From NCBI RefSeq assembly GCF_004358445.1, contig NZ_CP037951.1, positions 1,227,501 to 1,291,500 of the forward strand: a stretch of DNA of 64,000 nt. The letters run 5' to 3'. The notes below the pieces were generated by a model that saw only the letters and a program-made list of their open reading frames with translations, made no database searches and was not told where the DNA came from. Positions 19,254-28,658 of this stretch are shown one piece after another (the first letter of the stretch is position 1; every line of letters begins with the position of its first letter). Position numbers and translations under genes: made by a program. This DNA comes from Parashewanella tropica. Its GTDB lineage: Bacteria; Pseudomonadota; Gammaproteobacteria; Enterobacterales; Shewanellaceae.

Positions 19254-19802
19254 CTAGATGAAGTTCCAATAGGGTACGTATTGAGAGCAAAGCATATTTA
19301 AAAACTGTAGACCAATGATCATTATCAAAACTGAAAAGTCTAAACCGCCCATTGGTGGAATAATACGGCGGATAGGAGCCAATAGAGGATCGGTCAATTG
19401 ACCTAAAACCATTATAAATGGGTTATAGCCTTGGTTAAACCAACTTAAAATTGCGCTAACCAATAGCATCCAAAATAATAAGAAACCAGCATGTTTGATA
19501 ACCGAAACCAAAGAAAATAGCGAGATGGCTAAAAAGTCTATTGGTTGGCTAGCTATCAATGACAGCAATGTCATTTTTAGCGTAACTACGATGAGTGCTA
19601 ACAAGAAAGTTGCAGTATCAAAACGACCAATAGAAGGGATAACTCGACGCATCGGTCCAACAATTGGGTGAGTAGCCTTGACGATAAATTGAGAGAAAGG
19701 ATTATAAAAATCTGCACGCACAAATTGTAGCCATAGGCGTAAAATCACAATACTCAAATAGAGTTGGAAAACTGTCGTTATCAAAAATACCATTGCGTTC
19801 AT
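19254..19802 (-). CDS. yggT: YggT family membrane protein
   Basis: 182 residues, two copies of the YGGT unit. Each has a hydrophobic helix followed by a conserved segment: DFYNPFSQFIVKATHPIVGP in the first and YNPFIMVLGQLTDPLLAPIR in the second. It is an integral inner-membrane protein; the family has been linked to osmotic/turgor tolerance and cell-envelope organisation, with no defined activity. Downstream of proC in the same direction. Confidence 0.92.
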   Translation of the reverse strand: MNAMVFLITTVFQLYLSIVILRLWLQFVRADFYNPFSQFIVKATHPIVGPMRRVIPSIGRFDTATFLLALIVVTLKMTLLSLIASQPIDFLAISLFSLVSVIKHAGFLLFWMLLVSAILSWFNQGYNPFIMVLGQLTDPLLAPIRRIIPPMGGLDFSVLIMIIGLQFLNMLCSQYVPYWNFI

Positions 19803-19844
19803 AGTTTTTTCTTACCTTTTGTTCTATGTTACTTGAGCTATATT

Positions 19845-20663
19845 CTAGAAAAGTTTTTCCATTTCTTCAGCACGATTAATGCAGTTATTCATAGCCGATT
19901 CAACTAATTCTCTTAATTCGCCTTGTTCAAAGGTTTCAATGGCTTTAGCTGTCGTTCCACCTTTTGAGGTTACGTTTTGTCTAAGCTGAGCAGCAGAAAG
20001 TTCAGGATTCTGCTTTACCATTTCTGCGGCACCTAAAGCGGCTTGTTGAACCATAAGCCTAACCTGATCTTGTGAAAGGCTCATTTTTTTACCTGCATCT
20101 ATCATCGCTTCCATAAACAAGAAGAAGTAAGCAGGGGAGCTTCCCGCAAGTGCAATTACTTGATTTAGCTCTGACTCTTTATTAACCCAAATCACTTCGC
20201 CACCCGTTTTCATAATGGCTTCAAAACATTGCTTTTGTATGTCAGTAATCCCTGCTGGCGCATAAATACCTGTTACGCCAACGCCTATTTGGGTTGGAGT
20301 ATTAGGCATGGTTCGAATAAGCTGAATATTTTGCTTAAAGTAGTCGTGATATCGCTGACACGGAATACCAGCAGCAATAGTGATGATAAGCTTTTGGCTT
20401 AAATCCAAATGACTCAAAGCTTCGCAAACGTTTTGCATCATTTGTGGTTTAACACCTAAAACGACAACATCAGCGTTAATGACGGCTTGCTCATTATTTT
20501 GAGTTACCTTTACACCAAAATCGGCATGCATAGCTTCTAGTTTTGGTAAGCTAGGGTTCGTGGTTTCTATCAATTCAGAGTCATATCCACTGCCAACTAA
20601 GCCACTGACAATACTTCGGGTCATATTGCCTGAACCAATAAAACAAATTTTTGCTGTTGTCAT
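19845..20663 (-). CDS. proC: Pyrroline-5-carboxylate reductase
   Basis: Last step of proline synthesis: NAD(P)H reduction of 1-pyrroline-5-carboxylate. The N-terminal Rossmann motif is FIGSGNMTRSIVSGL; MPNTPTQIGVGVTGI and the C-terminal VTSKGGTTAKAIETFEQGEL are family signatures. 272 residues, normal. Between yggS and yggT, the usual gammaproteobacterial order. Confidence 0.97.
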   Translation of the reverse strand: MTTAKICFIGSGNMTRSIVSGLVGSGYDSELIETTNPSLPKLEAMHADFGVKVTQNNEQAVINADVVVLGVKPQMMQNVCEALSHLDLSQKLIITIAAGIPCQRYHDYFKQNIQLIRTMPNTPTQIGVGVTGIYAPAGITDIQKQCFEAIMKTGGEVIWVNKESELNQVIALAGSSPAYFFLFMEAMIDAGKKMSLSQDQVRLMVQQAALGAAEMVKQNPELSAAQLRQNVTSKGGTTAKAIETFEQGELRELVESAMNNCINRAEEMEKLF

Positions 20664-20717
20664 CGTAAAACCTATTTTTTGTTAGTTATTATAATATTGG
20701 GGCGATCGTACTGTTAA

Positions 20718-21407
20718 TCAATTCCTTGCCCCGAAAATTGCACTGCCAATTCGAACCATTGTACTACCATGCTCGATAGCCAGCTCTAAATCTTGACTCA
20801 TACCAACAGAAAGTGTGTCAATATCTGAGAACTTGGCTCGTAACTCTTGATACTTTTGGGTAAGGGTAATCAATTCGTTGCGTAATTTATCCGAATTGTC
20901 TTGATGACTTGGAATAGCCATCAGCCCGCGCAACTTTAAATTTGGACATTGTTGTATAAAATCAGCTAAAGAATCGACCTGCTCGATTAGTAACCCTGAT
21001 TTACTGTCCTCACCACTGATATTTACTTGAATACAAACGTTCAATGGCGCTTTATCATTCGGGCGTTGTTCATTCAATCGGTTGGCAATTTTTTCTCGGC
21101 TTAAGGTATGCATCCAGTCAAAATGTTGAGCAATTTCTTTGGTTTTATTGGATTGAAGAGGGCCTATAAAATGCCAAGTAATATCTGGGCAGTGTTGTGA
21201 TAGAGCTGTAATTTTCTCAACGCCTTCTTGCACATAGTTCTCACCAAATGCTCGCTGTCCAGCTTGATAAGCTAAAATGATATCTGAACTAGGCTTGGTT
21301 TTACTTACGGCTAAGAGCTGGACTGTACTTGGTTCTCGTTGAAATTTGAGCGCCGCAAGTTTGATTCTATCTTGGGTCTGTGCCAACCTCTGAGTTATTG
21401 TTATCAT
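20718..21407 (-). CDS. yggS: PLP homeostasis protein (YggS/PLPBP)
   Basis: Fold-type III PLP-binding protein with no known enzymatic activity that buffers pyridoxal phosphate and affects amino-acid pools. The PLP lysine lies in LLAVSKTKPS (about residue 36). FGENYVQEG, WHFIGPLQSNK and LSVGMSQDLELAIEHGSTMVRIGS are family blocks. 229 residues. First gene of the yggS-proC-yggT unit, divergent from pilT with a 38-base gap. Confidence 0.95.
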   Translation of the reverse strand: MITITQRLAQTQDRIKLAALKFQREPSTVQLLAVSKTKPSSDIILAYQAGQRAFGENYVQEGVEKITALSQHCPDITWHFIGPLQSNKTKEIAQHFDWMHTLSREKIANRLNEQRPNDKAPLNVCIQVNISGEDSKSGLLIEQVDSLADFIQQCPNLKLRGLMAIPSHQDNSDKLRNELITLTQKYQELRAKFSDIDTLSVGMSQDLELAIEHGSTMVRIGSAIFGARN

Positions 21408-21445
21408 GATGTGATTTTTACTAAGTGTCTTAGGTATCGTTAATT

Positions 21446-22483
21446 ATGGAAATTACAGAATTATTGGCCTTTAGTGTCAAACATAAAGCTTCCGATCTGC
21501 ATTTATCGGCAGGCGTTTCTCCAATGATCCGTGTTGATGGGGAAGTGAGAAAAATTAACCTACCAGCGCTAGAGCATGCTGACGTACAGCGCTTAGTGTA
21601 CGACATTATGAACGATAAGCAGCGCAAAGACTATGAAGAACACTTAGAAATAGACTTTTCTTTTGAAGTTCCTAATTTAGCCCGTTTTCGTGTTAACGCC
21701 TTCAATCAGCATCGTGGCGCTGGTGCTGTTTTCCGCACCATTCCAAGTGATATTTTAACGTTAGAGCAATTGGCTGCCCCAGAGATATTTAAAAAAGTGG
21801 CTAGCTTTCCACGCGGATTGGTATTGGTAACAGGCCCGACTGGTTCGGGTAAAAGTACCACGTTAGCGGCCATGATTGATTACATCAATGAAAGTCGAAA
21901 AGAACACATTTTAACCATTGAAGATCCGATTGAATTTGTTCACCAGAACAAGCAATGCCTGATCAACCAACGTGAAGTTCATCGTGATACCCAAAGCTTT
22001 AATGCTGCATTACGAAGCGCACTTCGTGAAGATCCTGATGTGATTTTAGTTGGTGAAATGCGTGATTTAGAAACGATTCGATTAGCCATGACTGCAGCAG
22101 AAACAGGACATTTAGTATTTGGTACTCTGCATACCACATCAGCAGCTAAAACTATTGACCGTGTCGTTGATGTATTCCCAGCAGCCGAGAAGGATATGGT
22201 TCGAACCATGCTGTCTGAATCACTACAAGCTGTGATTTCTCAAACTCTAATTAAAAAAGAAGGCGGTGGGCGAGTGGCTGCCCATGAAATCATGCTAGGT
22301 ACACCAGCGATCCGTAACTTGATCCGTGAAGATAAAGTGGCTCAGATGTTTTCTGCAATTCAAACGGGTATGGCTCATGGAATGCAGACGCTAGATCAAG
22401 CTTTGCAAAACTTGGTTAATAGAGGGATCATTAGCCGTGAAAGCGCTAAAGCCAAGAGCGCCAATAATCAAGCCTCATTTTAA
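21446..22483 (+). CDS. pilT: Type IV pilus retraction ATPase PilT
   Basis: Hexameric ATPase that depolymerises type IV pili for twitching motility. Walker A GPTGSGKST is near residue 133; the Asp/Glu box (LTIEDPIEFVH), Walker B (DPDVILVGEMRD) and His box are present. The PilT-specific C-terminal motif AIRNLIRE is intact, separating it from PilU. 345 residues. Eleven bases separate it from pilU. Confidence 0.97.
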   Translation: MEITELLAFSVKHKASDLHLSAGVSPMIRVDGEVRKINLPALEHADVQRLVYDIMNDKQRKDYEEHLEIDFSFEVPNLARFRVNAFNQHRGAGAVFRTIPSDILTLEQLAAPEIFKKVASFPRGLVLVTGPTGSGKSTTLAAMIDYINESRKEHILTIEDPIEFVHQNKQCLINQREVHRDTQSFNAALRSALREDPDVILVGEMRDLETIRLAMTAAETGHLVFGTLHTTSAAKTIDRVVDVFPAAEKDMVRTMLSESLQAVISQTLIKKEGGGRVAAHEIMLGTPAIRNLIREDKVAQMFSAIQTGMAHGMQTLDQALQNLVNRGIISRESAKAKSANNQASF

Positions 22484-22494
22484 GGACGTAAGCC

Positions 22495-23610
22495 ATGGAT
22501 GTGACCCCATATTTACGAGTAATGGTAGACAAAAAAGCTTCTGATTTGTTTATTACTGCTGGTTTTGCTCCTAGTGCAAAAATCGATGGCGAGTTGAGAC
22601 CATTAACGGAAAAAAAGTACGACACTAAACAAGCTTTAGCGTTTGTTGAAGCCTTGATGTCCGAAGAGCAAAAGCAAGAATTTCACGAAACTAAAGAGTG
22701 TAACTTTGCTTTTGCTGCAAAGGATCTTGGTCGATTTCGTGTTAGTGCTTTTTGGCAGAGGGAATCTCCTGGTTGTGTTATGCGTCGTATTGAAACCAAA
22801 ATTCCTCATGTGGAGTCATTAGGTCTACCTTCAATTTTACAAGAATTGGTCATGAGTAAACGTGGTTTATTCATTTTCGTTGGGGGAACGGGTACGGGTA
22901 AATCAACCTCTTTAGCGGCCTTAATCGGCCATAGAAATGCTAATGCTAAAGGGCACATACTAACGATAGAAGATCCTGTAGAGTTTGTTCACGACCATAA
23001 TCAAAGCATTATCACTCAGCGTGAAGTGGGTATTGATACTGATTCTTTTGAAGCGGCTCTAAAAAGTTCATTACGACAAGCGCCTGATGTCATTATGATT
23101 GGTGAAATCCGAACTCAAGAAACTATGGAGTTTGCTCTAGCATTCGCTGAAACAGGACATTTATGTTTGGCGACTCTCCATGCCAATAACGCTAACCAAG
23201 CACTCGACCGCATTATGCATTTAGTGCCTAAAGAGAAGCACCAACAGTTGTTGTTTGATTTGTCTCTTAACTTAAGAGGTATTGTTGCGCAGCAATTGGT
23301 TCCTAGAGCTGACGGAGCAGGTCGCTGTGCGGCGATAGAAGTGTTAGTTAATTCTCCTCGTGTTTCTAGTTTGATCGCAAAAAATGAGCTGCATTTATTA
23401 AAAGAGACCATGGCAAAGTCGGAAGAACAAGGGATGCAAACCTTCGATAAGGCTTTGTTTAGGCTTTATGTCGATGGCAAAATTTCATATGCCGATGCAT
23501 TACATCATGCCGATTCTCCAAACGATTTACGTTTAATGATTAAGCTAGATGGCAATGACGGAGATACTGATGCTGGCTTTATGTCAGGCGTTACCGTGGA
23601 TTTAGATTAA
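22495..23610 (+). CDS. pilU: PilT-dependent retraction ATPase PilU
   Basis: PilT paralogue that assists pilus retraction. Walker A GGTGTGKST (about 138), LTIEDPVEFVHDH, and Walker B APDVIMIGEIRT. The AIRNLIRE motif of PilT is replaced by a VSSLIAKNE-like segment, as expected for PilU. The C-terminal extension ends DAGFMSGVTVDLD. 371 residues. Same operon as pilT. Confidence 0.95.
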   Translation: MDVTPYLRVMVDKKASDLFITAGFAPSAKIDGELRPLTEKKYDTKQALAFVEALMSEEQKQEFHETKECNFAFAAKDLGRFRVSAFWQRESPGCVMRRIETKIPHVESLGLPSILQELVMSKRGLFIFVGGTGTGKSTSLAALIGHRNANAKGHILTIEDPVEFVHDHNQSIITQREVGIDTDSFEAALKSSLRQAPDVIMIGEIRTQETMEFALAFAETGHLCLATLHANNANQALDRIMHLVPKEKHQQLLFDLSLNLRGIVAQQLVPRADGAGRCAAIEVLVNSPRVSSLIAKNELHLLKETMAKSEEQGMQTFDKALFRLYVDGKISYADALHHADSPNDLRLMIKLDGNDGDTDAGFMSGVTVDLD

Positions 23611-23742
23611 GTAGCAAGTATTATTAACGTTATAGTCGAATGGCTCTTGGAAAACTGGAAAACCCTAGAGCCTCTTTTAGCAGATATTCAGACCTGATAG
23701 AATTAGATGAAATTAATACCTTGAACGCAAAAAGGAATATCC

Positions 23743-24756
23743 GTGGCAACATTTGCAGGGTTATCAGAACAACAAGGACACAGTCCACGTCGTAAAAAAG
23801 CAGTATTACTCATCAACCTTGGTACCCCCGATGCTCCCACCACGAAAGATGTAAGACGATATCTTGCTGAATTTTTGTCTGATCACCGTGTGGTGGAAAT
23901 TCCTAAATTAGTATGGAAAGTGATCCTTCACGGTATTATTTTACGAGTACGCCCCGCTAAATCTGCCGCTTTGTATCAATCCATTTGGACGGATCAAGGC
24001 TCTCCTCTGTTAGATATTACTCGTAGACAAAGTGAAAAGTTACAGCAGCACTTGAGTCAAACGAATCCTGATGTCGAAGTTCATTATGCTATGCGTTATG
24101 GTAACCCTTCTATCGCTTCGGTATTAAAAGATATGCATGAGTCAGGAGTAGATGATATTACGGTACTTCCGCTGTATCCTCAATATGCCGCGCCAACCAC
24201 TGCTTCGAGTTTTGATGCTATTAGTAAAGAACTCATGACTTGGCGTTATTTGCCATCATTGCAATTTATTCATACTTATCACGATCATCCCCATTACATC
24301 AAAGCTTTGGTCGAGTCGATAAAAAGTGATTTTGATAAAAACGGTAAACCCAAAAAGTTAGTAATTTCATATCACGGCATGCCAAAGCGTAATTTAGTAC
24401 TGGGTGATCCTTATTACTGTTTTTGCAAAAAGACGACTCGCTTAGTGGTTGAATCGCTTGGTTTAAATGAAGAAGATTACATCACAACCTTTCAATCTCG
24501 ATTTGGTAAAGCTGAATGGTTGAAGCCTTATACGGATGCCACATTAGAAGAGCTAGCCAAAAATGGCGTTGATGATATTGCGGTAATTTGTCCAGCGTTT
24601 AGTGCGGATTGTTTAGAAACATTAGAAGAAATTCAATGTGAAAATAAAGAAGTGTTTGAAGAGGCTGGTGGCAAGCATTATCGCTATATCCCAGCCCTTA
24701 ATGATGATGATTTACATATTGAGATGATGGGAAATATCGTTCAAAAATATTTGTAA
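23743..24756 (+). CDS. hemH: Ferrochelatase
   Basis: Inserts Fe2+ into protoporphyrin IX to make heme. Family features: LLINLGTPDAPT near the N-terminus, YGNPSI, LPLYPQYAAPTTAS, SYHGMPKRN (catalytic His) and FQSRFGKAEWLKPYTD. 337 residues. The start is GTG at 23743 with AAGG upstream; a later ATG would remove conserved sequence. The neighbouring ruvX-yqgE pair fits Shewanella order, from memory. Confidence 0.96.
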   Translation: MATFAGLSEQQGHSPRRKKAVLLINLGTPDAPTTKDVRRYLAEFLSDHRVVEIPKLVWKVILHGIILRVRPAKSAALYQSIWTDQGSPLLDITRRQSEKLQQHLSQTNPDVEVHYAMRYGNPSIASVLKDMHESGVDDITVLPLYPQYAAPTTASSFDAISKELMTWRYLPSLQFIHTYHDHPHYIKALVESIKSDFDKNGKPKKLVISYHGMPKRNLVLGDPYYCFCKKTTRLVVESLGLNEEDYITTFQSRFGKAEWLKPYTDATLEELAKNGVDDIAVICPAFSADCLETLEEIQCENKEVFEEAGGKHYRYIPALNDDDLHIEMMGNIVQKYL

Positions 24757-24785
24757 AAAAGCGCCTCGTAAATGAGGCGTTTTTA
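24755..24785. terminator. Bidirectional terminator between hemH and the HAD gene
   Basis: AAAAAA-G-CGCCTC (24755-24767), loop GTAAAT, GAGGCG-TTTTT (24774-24784). A-run on one side and T-run on the other let it serve both convergent genes. Confidence 0.85.
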
Positions 24786-24786
24786 C

Positions 24787-26436
24787 TTATATATCTGTTT
24801 GTGTTGAGCCTCTCAATACTAGATTTGTCATGTTTTTTGTCGACAATTCAGCCTTTTTGGTTCTGGCTCTGAGTGCAATTTCTTTCTCTTCATTGTGATC
24901 GACATAATATCCTTCTAAGGATTCATATTTGATGAAACCGTATTGTGCTAATTGCATATGTCGATGTTCAATGGCTCCAGTAAAGTGAACGGGTGTATAT
25001 CTACAGCCTAAACGCTTAGCTGCTTCGGCCATGGCATCTAAGTTATCCATACCATCATCAATAAGAACTATTGGGCGGCTAGTATCTAAATCATTTTCCT
25101 TATAAATCTCAAAAGCTCTGTCTCCTTTGTTTTTAACACCGATGTATTCACCTTCCTCATCGAAGATCATTCCATGGCCCTCTTTACCATAAACGCCATC
25201 AAACCAGTTTGGATCAATTCCGGCTTCTCTAAGCTTAGTTGGAAGGAAATTATGTCCAGACGCACTTAGGACATATACATTAGCACCACTAGCTTTTAAA
25301 TCCTTTATGACTGCTTTTAAGATTTCAGGGCCTTGATTTTCCAATGTTGTAAAGTTAGGACGTTTTGGGAGCGGTAATTTAGTGTAAGTTCCTTTAACCA
25401 GTACTTCATCGGCGTCAAAAAAGACGACTGGTTTTTCTCCGAACTCAGCACCTACAAGTTCACTTAGGTGTACGACATCTTCTTTAAAGTATGGAGACTT
25501 ACATGCCACATCTGCAACAGATTCCACTTTTCCTCTTTCCATATGTTCCGATATAGAGGTTGATGTTTTTGGCTTTGACGGTGCGACTACTGTTTTAACT
25601 TTTGCAGGTTTGGCTGCGACATCATTGTTAGGTTCATCACCCAATAAAGTATCACGTATAAAGTTTCGAACTTGAATTCTATCCTCAGTTAGTTCTACTT
25701 CATTCTGCTCTTCGAGGTATTCCCAGCCAATAAGATCCGATAACTGAATAAGTTGATTTTGTTCTTGCATGGACTGATTAACGTATTGCAAAGTTAAGCC
25801 CATTTGTAAACGGTCTTGCGTTGTTTCTCTTTGCTCTCGAATTCCTTCCCATAGGGTAAAGGCTCTGGATTCTCGGTTCGCTTGATTTCTTCGTTCTTTT
25901 GCCGTGCGAGGTTTATTGAAAACGGGTAATCGACGTAAAGTCGGACGCATTTTTGAGAGCTTAACTGCGGCAGGAGAAACATCGTCTCTGTGTTCATCAA
26001 GCTCACTTTGGACTAAGTCTCTATCTGGCAACTTAGGGCTTGATTTTTGTTGCTCAAGGTACTCGTTAAGCTTGATAGTCATTTCTGTAGCCATAATTTC
26101 AACTTGTACGTCGACTAACCCCCCGAGACCTTCTTTACTCGTATCGGCAGTTACCTGATATTTTTTTCCATTCAAAGAGATTTTGAATTGAGGTTTGAAG
26201 CCAGGTAATTCCCCTGCTTTACGGTGAACTTTATAATCTGCTTTTGTTGCAAATGTGCCACTAGTGTGAAGTGTTACGACTTCTTTATCAGCTTGAGGAC
26301 ATTGAGAAGCTATATACTTTATAGCTGAAGTAGATAATGTAAGTGTGCAAGAACTAAGATCATTGAACTTTTGAGCCGTAAGCTCAAAAGGCATCGTTTG
26401 ACCTTGATGAAGTGAGGATGGTTTTGAGGCTGCCAT
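24787..26436 (-). CDS. HAD-domain effector-like protein
   Basis: 549 residues from ATG 26436 (the frame also opens with TTG at 26442). The C-terminal third is a HAD-type phosphatase domain: motif I VVFFDADEVLV (D341, D343), motif II VLSAS (S391), motif III Lys in GVKNKGD (K435/K437), and motif IV VLIDDGMDNLDAM (D460, D461). The pattern resembles DUF2608, a HAD-related family I associate with Legionella, Coxiella and Chlamydia. The N-terminal ~310 residues are unrecognised, charged and partly helical, with a basic stretch (RPTLRRLPVFNKPRTAKERR) near 165-185. No signal peptide or membrane span. A host-directed phosphatase effector is plausible; substrate unknown. It sits alone between hemH and ruvX. 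Confidence 0.7.
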   Translation of the reverse strand: MAASKPSSLHQGQTMPFELTAQKFNDLSSCTLTLSTSAIKYIASQCPQADKEVVTLHTSGTFATKADYKVHRKAGELPGFKPQFKISLNGKKYQVTADTSKEGLGGLVDVQVEIMATEMTIKLNEYLEQQKSSPKLPDRDLVQSELDEHRDDVSPAAVKLSKMRPTLRRLPVFNKPRTAKERRNQANRESRAFTLWEGIREQRETTQDRLQMGLTLQYVNQSMQEQNQLIQLSDLIGWEYLEEQNEVELTEDRIQVRNFIRDTLLGDEPNNDVAAKPAKVKTVVAPSKPKTSTSISEHMERGKVESVADVACKSPYFKEDVVHLSELVGAEFGEKPVVFFDADEVLVKGTYTKLPLPKRPNFTTLENQGPEILKAVIKDLKASGANVYVLSASGHNFLPTKLREAGIDPNWFDGVYGKEGHGMIFDEEGEYIGVKNKGDRAFEIYKENDLDTSRPIVLIDDGMDNLDAMAEAAKRLGCRYTPVHFTGAIEHRHMQLAQYGFIKYESLEGYYVDHNEEKEIALRARTKKAELSTKNMTNLVLRGSTQTDI

Positions 26437-26572
26437 AAACAACTCATACGCGAAGTTAACTATGTAACTAGCATAGAACAGATTTTAAGGGACTGAATTA
26501 ATTGAAAATTAATTTTTGATTTGTTTGTATTTATTTCTTTGATTGAAGTGTAATTTGACGCGAACGTTTTAT

Positions 26573-26616
26573 GGCTTTTAGCCGATAAATATAGTGAGGT
26601 TTAAAAGCCTTTTTAT
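26573..26616 (+). terminator. Orphan plus-strand terminator-like hairpin
   Basis: GGCTTTTA (26573-26580) and TAAAAGCC (26602-26609), 21-nt loop, then TTTTT. No plus-strand gene precedes it; both neighbours read on the minus strand. It could end an unannotated plus-strand RNA or be chance. Confidence 0.35.
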
Positions 26617-26632
26617 TGGGAAAAGGGAGTCA

Positions 26633-27058
26633 TCACCCCCCAAATTGGTTCTCAAAATAGCTCTCAACAATCAATACAGCAGAAACCGCATCAATTTGGT
26701 TTTTAGCTAATTTTTTGTATCCGCCTAATTCATATAATCGCGCTTTTGCATCGGTGGTTGTGAGACGCTCGTCTTGCAATTCTGTTTTGATGCCAAAACG
26801 ACCATTTAAGCGATTGGCAAATTTTCTCGCTCGCTGAGTCAAAGGTTGCTCTGTTCCATCCATATTTAATGGCAAGCCGACAACCAGCAGTGTTGGATTC
26901 CACTTTTTTATGATTTGTTCAATGGTATCCCAGTTTGGAATACCATCATTGGCTTTTACCGCTTGAACAGGCGATGCTTGATAAGTGATGTTTTGCCCGA
27001 CAGCGATACCTATGCTTTTGGTACCAAAGTCGAACCCTAAAACGGTTTGTGTTGTCAT
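26633..27058 (-). CDS. ruvX: Holliday-junction resolvase-like / pre-16S rRNA nuclease
   Basis: RNase H-fold protein (YqgF family), implicated in final 5' processing of 16S rRNA. Begins [17 protein letters not shown], with the metal-binding Asp, and has [16 protein letters not shown] and DERLTTTDA. 141 residues, normal. Nine bases downstream of yqgE, forming the usual yqgE-ruvX pair. Confidence 0.95.
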   Translation of the reverse strand: MTTQTVLGFDFGTKSIGIAVGQNITYQASPVQAVKANDGIPNWDTIEQIIKKWNPTLLVVGLPLNMDGTEQPLTQRARKFANRLNGRFGIKTELQDERLTTTDAKARLYELGGYKKLAKNQIDAVSAVLIVESYFENQFGG

Positions 27059-27067
27059 TATTTTCTC

Positions 27068-27631
27068 TTATGAGTGTCCAATTTGTGAGGACATTTGCCA
27101 AGGTTCGAACCCTAGAGATTTACACGCCATTTCCCAGCGCTTTTCTGGTTCAATGTCAAACAGAATTTCATTAGACGCTGGAATGGTTAGCCATGAGTTT
27201 TGAGCTATTTCTTCTTCGAGCTGTCCTCGTCCCCAACCTGCATACCCCAAAGCCACAATAAAGCTGTCAGGTCCTTTTTGATTACTCATTGCACTTAACA
27301 CATCGCGGGAAGTCGTTACCATAATTTCTGGGGTGATGGCTAAACTGTTTGTCCAGCCAGGTTGCGTTGAGTGGAGTACAAAACCTCTATCTGGGCTAAC
27401 AGGGCCACCAACTAAGACTGGGGAATCTTTAACGACTGAGTGGAGTATGGTGTGAGTGTTAAGCTCCATTTGTTCTAGTAGCTCATTTACTTCTATACCA
27501 ATTGGACGATTAACGACTAAACCCATTGCGCCTTTTTCGTCATGTTCGCACATATAGATAACACTGCGCTCGAAGAAGGTATCATCAAGTGAGGGCATGG
27601 CGACGAGAAATTGGTTTTGTAAGCTCTCCAT
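27068..27631 (-). CDS. yqgE: UPF0301 protein YqgE
   Basis: 187-residue cytoplasmic protein of the UPF0301/AlgH family; function not established. Family features: [26 protein letters not shown] (first half), [13 protein letters not shown] and [16 protein letters not shown]. Directly upstream of ruvX. Confidence 0.95.
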   Translation of the reverse strand: MESLQNQFLVAMPSLDDTFFERSVIYMCEHDEKGAMGLVVNRPIGIEVNELLEQMELNTHTILHSVVKDSPVLVGGPVSPDRGFVLHSTQPGWTNSLAITPEIMVTTSRDVLSAMSNQKGPDSFIVALGYAGWGRGQLEEEIAQNSWLTIPASNEILFDIEPEKRWEMACKSLGFEPWQMSSQIGHS

Positions 27632-27660
27632 AAAAACTCCTGTACTGCTTCTCTCAGGTA

Positions 27661-27990
27661 TTAACCACCTGCTAACTTAACAGTATACCCCTGTTTTTCT
27701 AACAGAGACTTTAACTGTTCTCGGTTATCGGTTTGTATTTCGATATTGAAGTCTTTTACTGTTCCACCACAACCGCATTGTTTTTTTAGTTTTTGAGCGA
27801 GTGTCTTTAATGCTTTGGCATCTAAACCTAAGCCTTTCACAATAGAGACACCTTTGCCTTTACGACCTTTGCTGTCTCTATGAATTCTAACAATGCCATC
27901 ACCTTGTGGGATATCATCGGGTTGTTTTTCTTGTTTTATACGACCTGTTTCTGTGCTGAAAACTAAGGCAACATCATCGTCGATTCTCAT
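27661..27990 (-). CDS. yciH: SUI1/eIF1-like translation factor YciH
   Basis: 109 residues with the SUI1 domain in the second half: [24 protein letters not shown] and a C-terminal strand ending [13 protein letters not shown]. Bacterial YciH acts on initiation fidelity and general translation inhibition under stress. Thirty bases upstream of yqgE in the same direction, so possibly co-transcribed. Confidence 0.93.
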   Translation of the reverse strand: MRIDDDVALVFSTETGRIKQEKQPDDIPQGDGIVRIHRDSKGRKGKGVSIVKGLGLDAKALKTLAQKLKKQCGCGGTVKDFNIEIQTDNREQLKSLLEKQGYTVKLAGG

Positions 27991-28170
27991 GATTTAGAAT
28001 CCCTAAAATCAGTAATTTATATTACTTTGAAATGTAAATAGCGATAGATATGGATCTTACCAAAACTCGAGGTAGGATCTAAGCGCAAATAATGAGTGAA
28101 TAATATAAGTCTAACAAAGACTCAATTAATACCCAAACAGGGGAAAATTAAGATTTATTTAGAACAGTTT

Positions 28171-28482
28171 CTAGAACAACCAAGATAGTAATAATACACC
28201 TGTGGTAATGGCAGAAGGTAAAATAAAGCGATGAAGTTTAGGAATAGCAATAAATACGGAAGTCATAGCAAAACTAATTGCTGTATATCCTTTTATTGAA
28301 GGAGCCGATAAGGTAATGACGAAGCACACCGCGAAGACAGTAAGAGCAATAGTGACCAAGCTACTTATTAGGCCATGACTAAGCTCAAGCCTTTGTTCAA
28401 GAGCAGCTATTGGCGAGATTGTTTGGCGGGAGTACAAAAATACCAAACTGCCTAAAGCAATTGCTGAAATGATCCAAAGCAT
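28171..28482 (-). CDS. Fur-controlled small membrane protein
   Basis: 103 residues, mostly hydrophobic, with about four membrane spans (roughly 1-18, 38-62, 66-82, 86-103) and one polar loop (SRQTISPIAALEQRLELSH). AAGGAG lies eight bases before the ATG. A perfect Fur box overlaps its promoter, so iron control is well supported. Length and context resemble the small DUF3325-type proteins found with iron-uptake genes, but I cannot confirm the family; no TonB receptor or siderophore gene is nearby. Confidence 0.7.
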   Translation of the reverse strand: MLWIISAIALGSLVFLYSRQTISPIAALEQRLELSHGLISSLVTIALTVFAVCFVITLSAPSIKGYTAISFAMTSVFIAIPKLHRFILPSAITTGVLLLSWLF

Positions 28483-28504
28483 GACACTGACTCCTTCTAT
28501 TTAT

Positions 28505-28541
28505 TGATAATAATTATCATTAAGATCTTTTCCCTTGTCAA
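28505..28541 (-). promoter_or_regulatory. Promoter with perfect 7-1-7 Fur box
   Basis: On the minus strand TTGACA (28536-28541), a 17-nt spacer and GATAAT (28513-28518) form a strong sigma-70 promoter. TGATAATAATTATCA at 28505-28519 is a perfect palindrome equal to the 7-1-7 Fur consensus and covers the -10 element, so Fe-Fur should block polymerase. Confidence 0.85.
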
Positions 28542-28658
28542 TTAAAATGGTAAATTTGTGCAAATTTGTTTGAAGAACAATGTATTGGTAAGTAAAGTGG
28601 TAGCTATATAGTGCAATATGGGTTGCTTTAATGGGCAACGGTTTGCTGGAGGAGTAAT

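Noticed and set aside
27100-27112. GGTTCGAACC-like tRNA T-arm sequence
   Set aside because: It falls inside yqgE and no acceptor or anticodon stem surrounds it.
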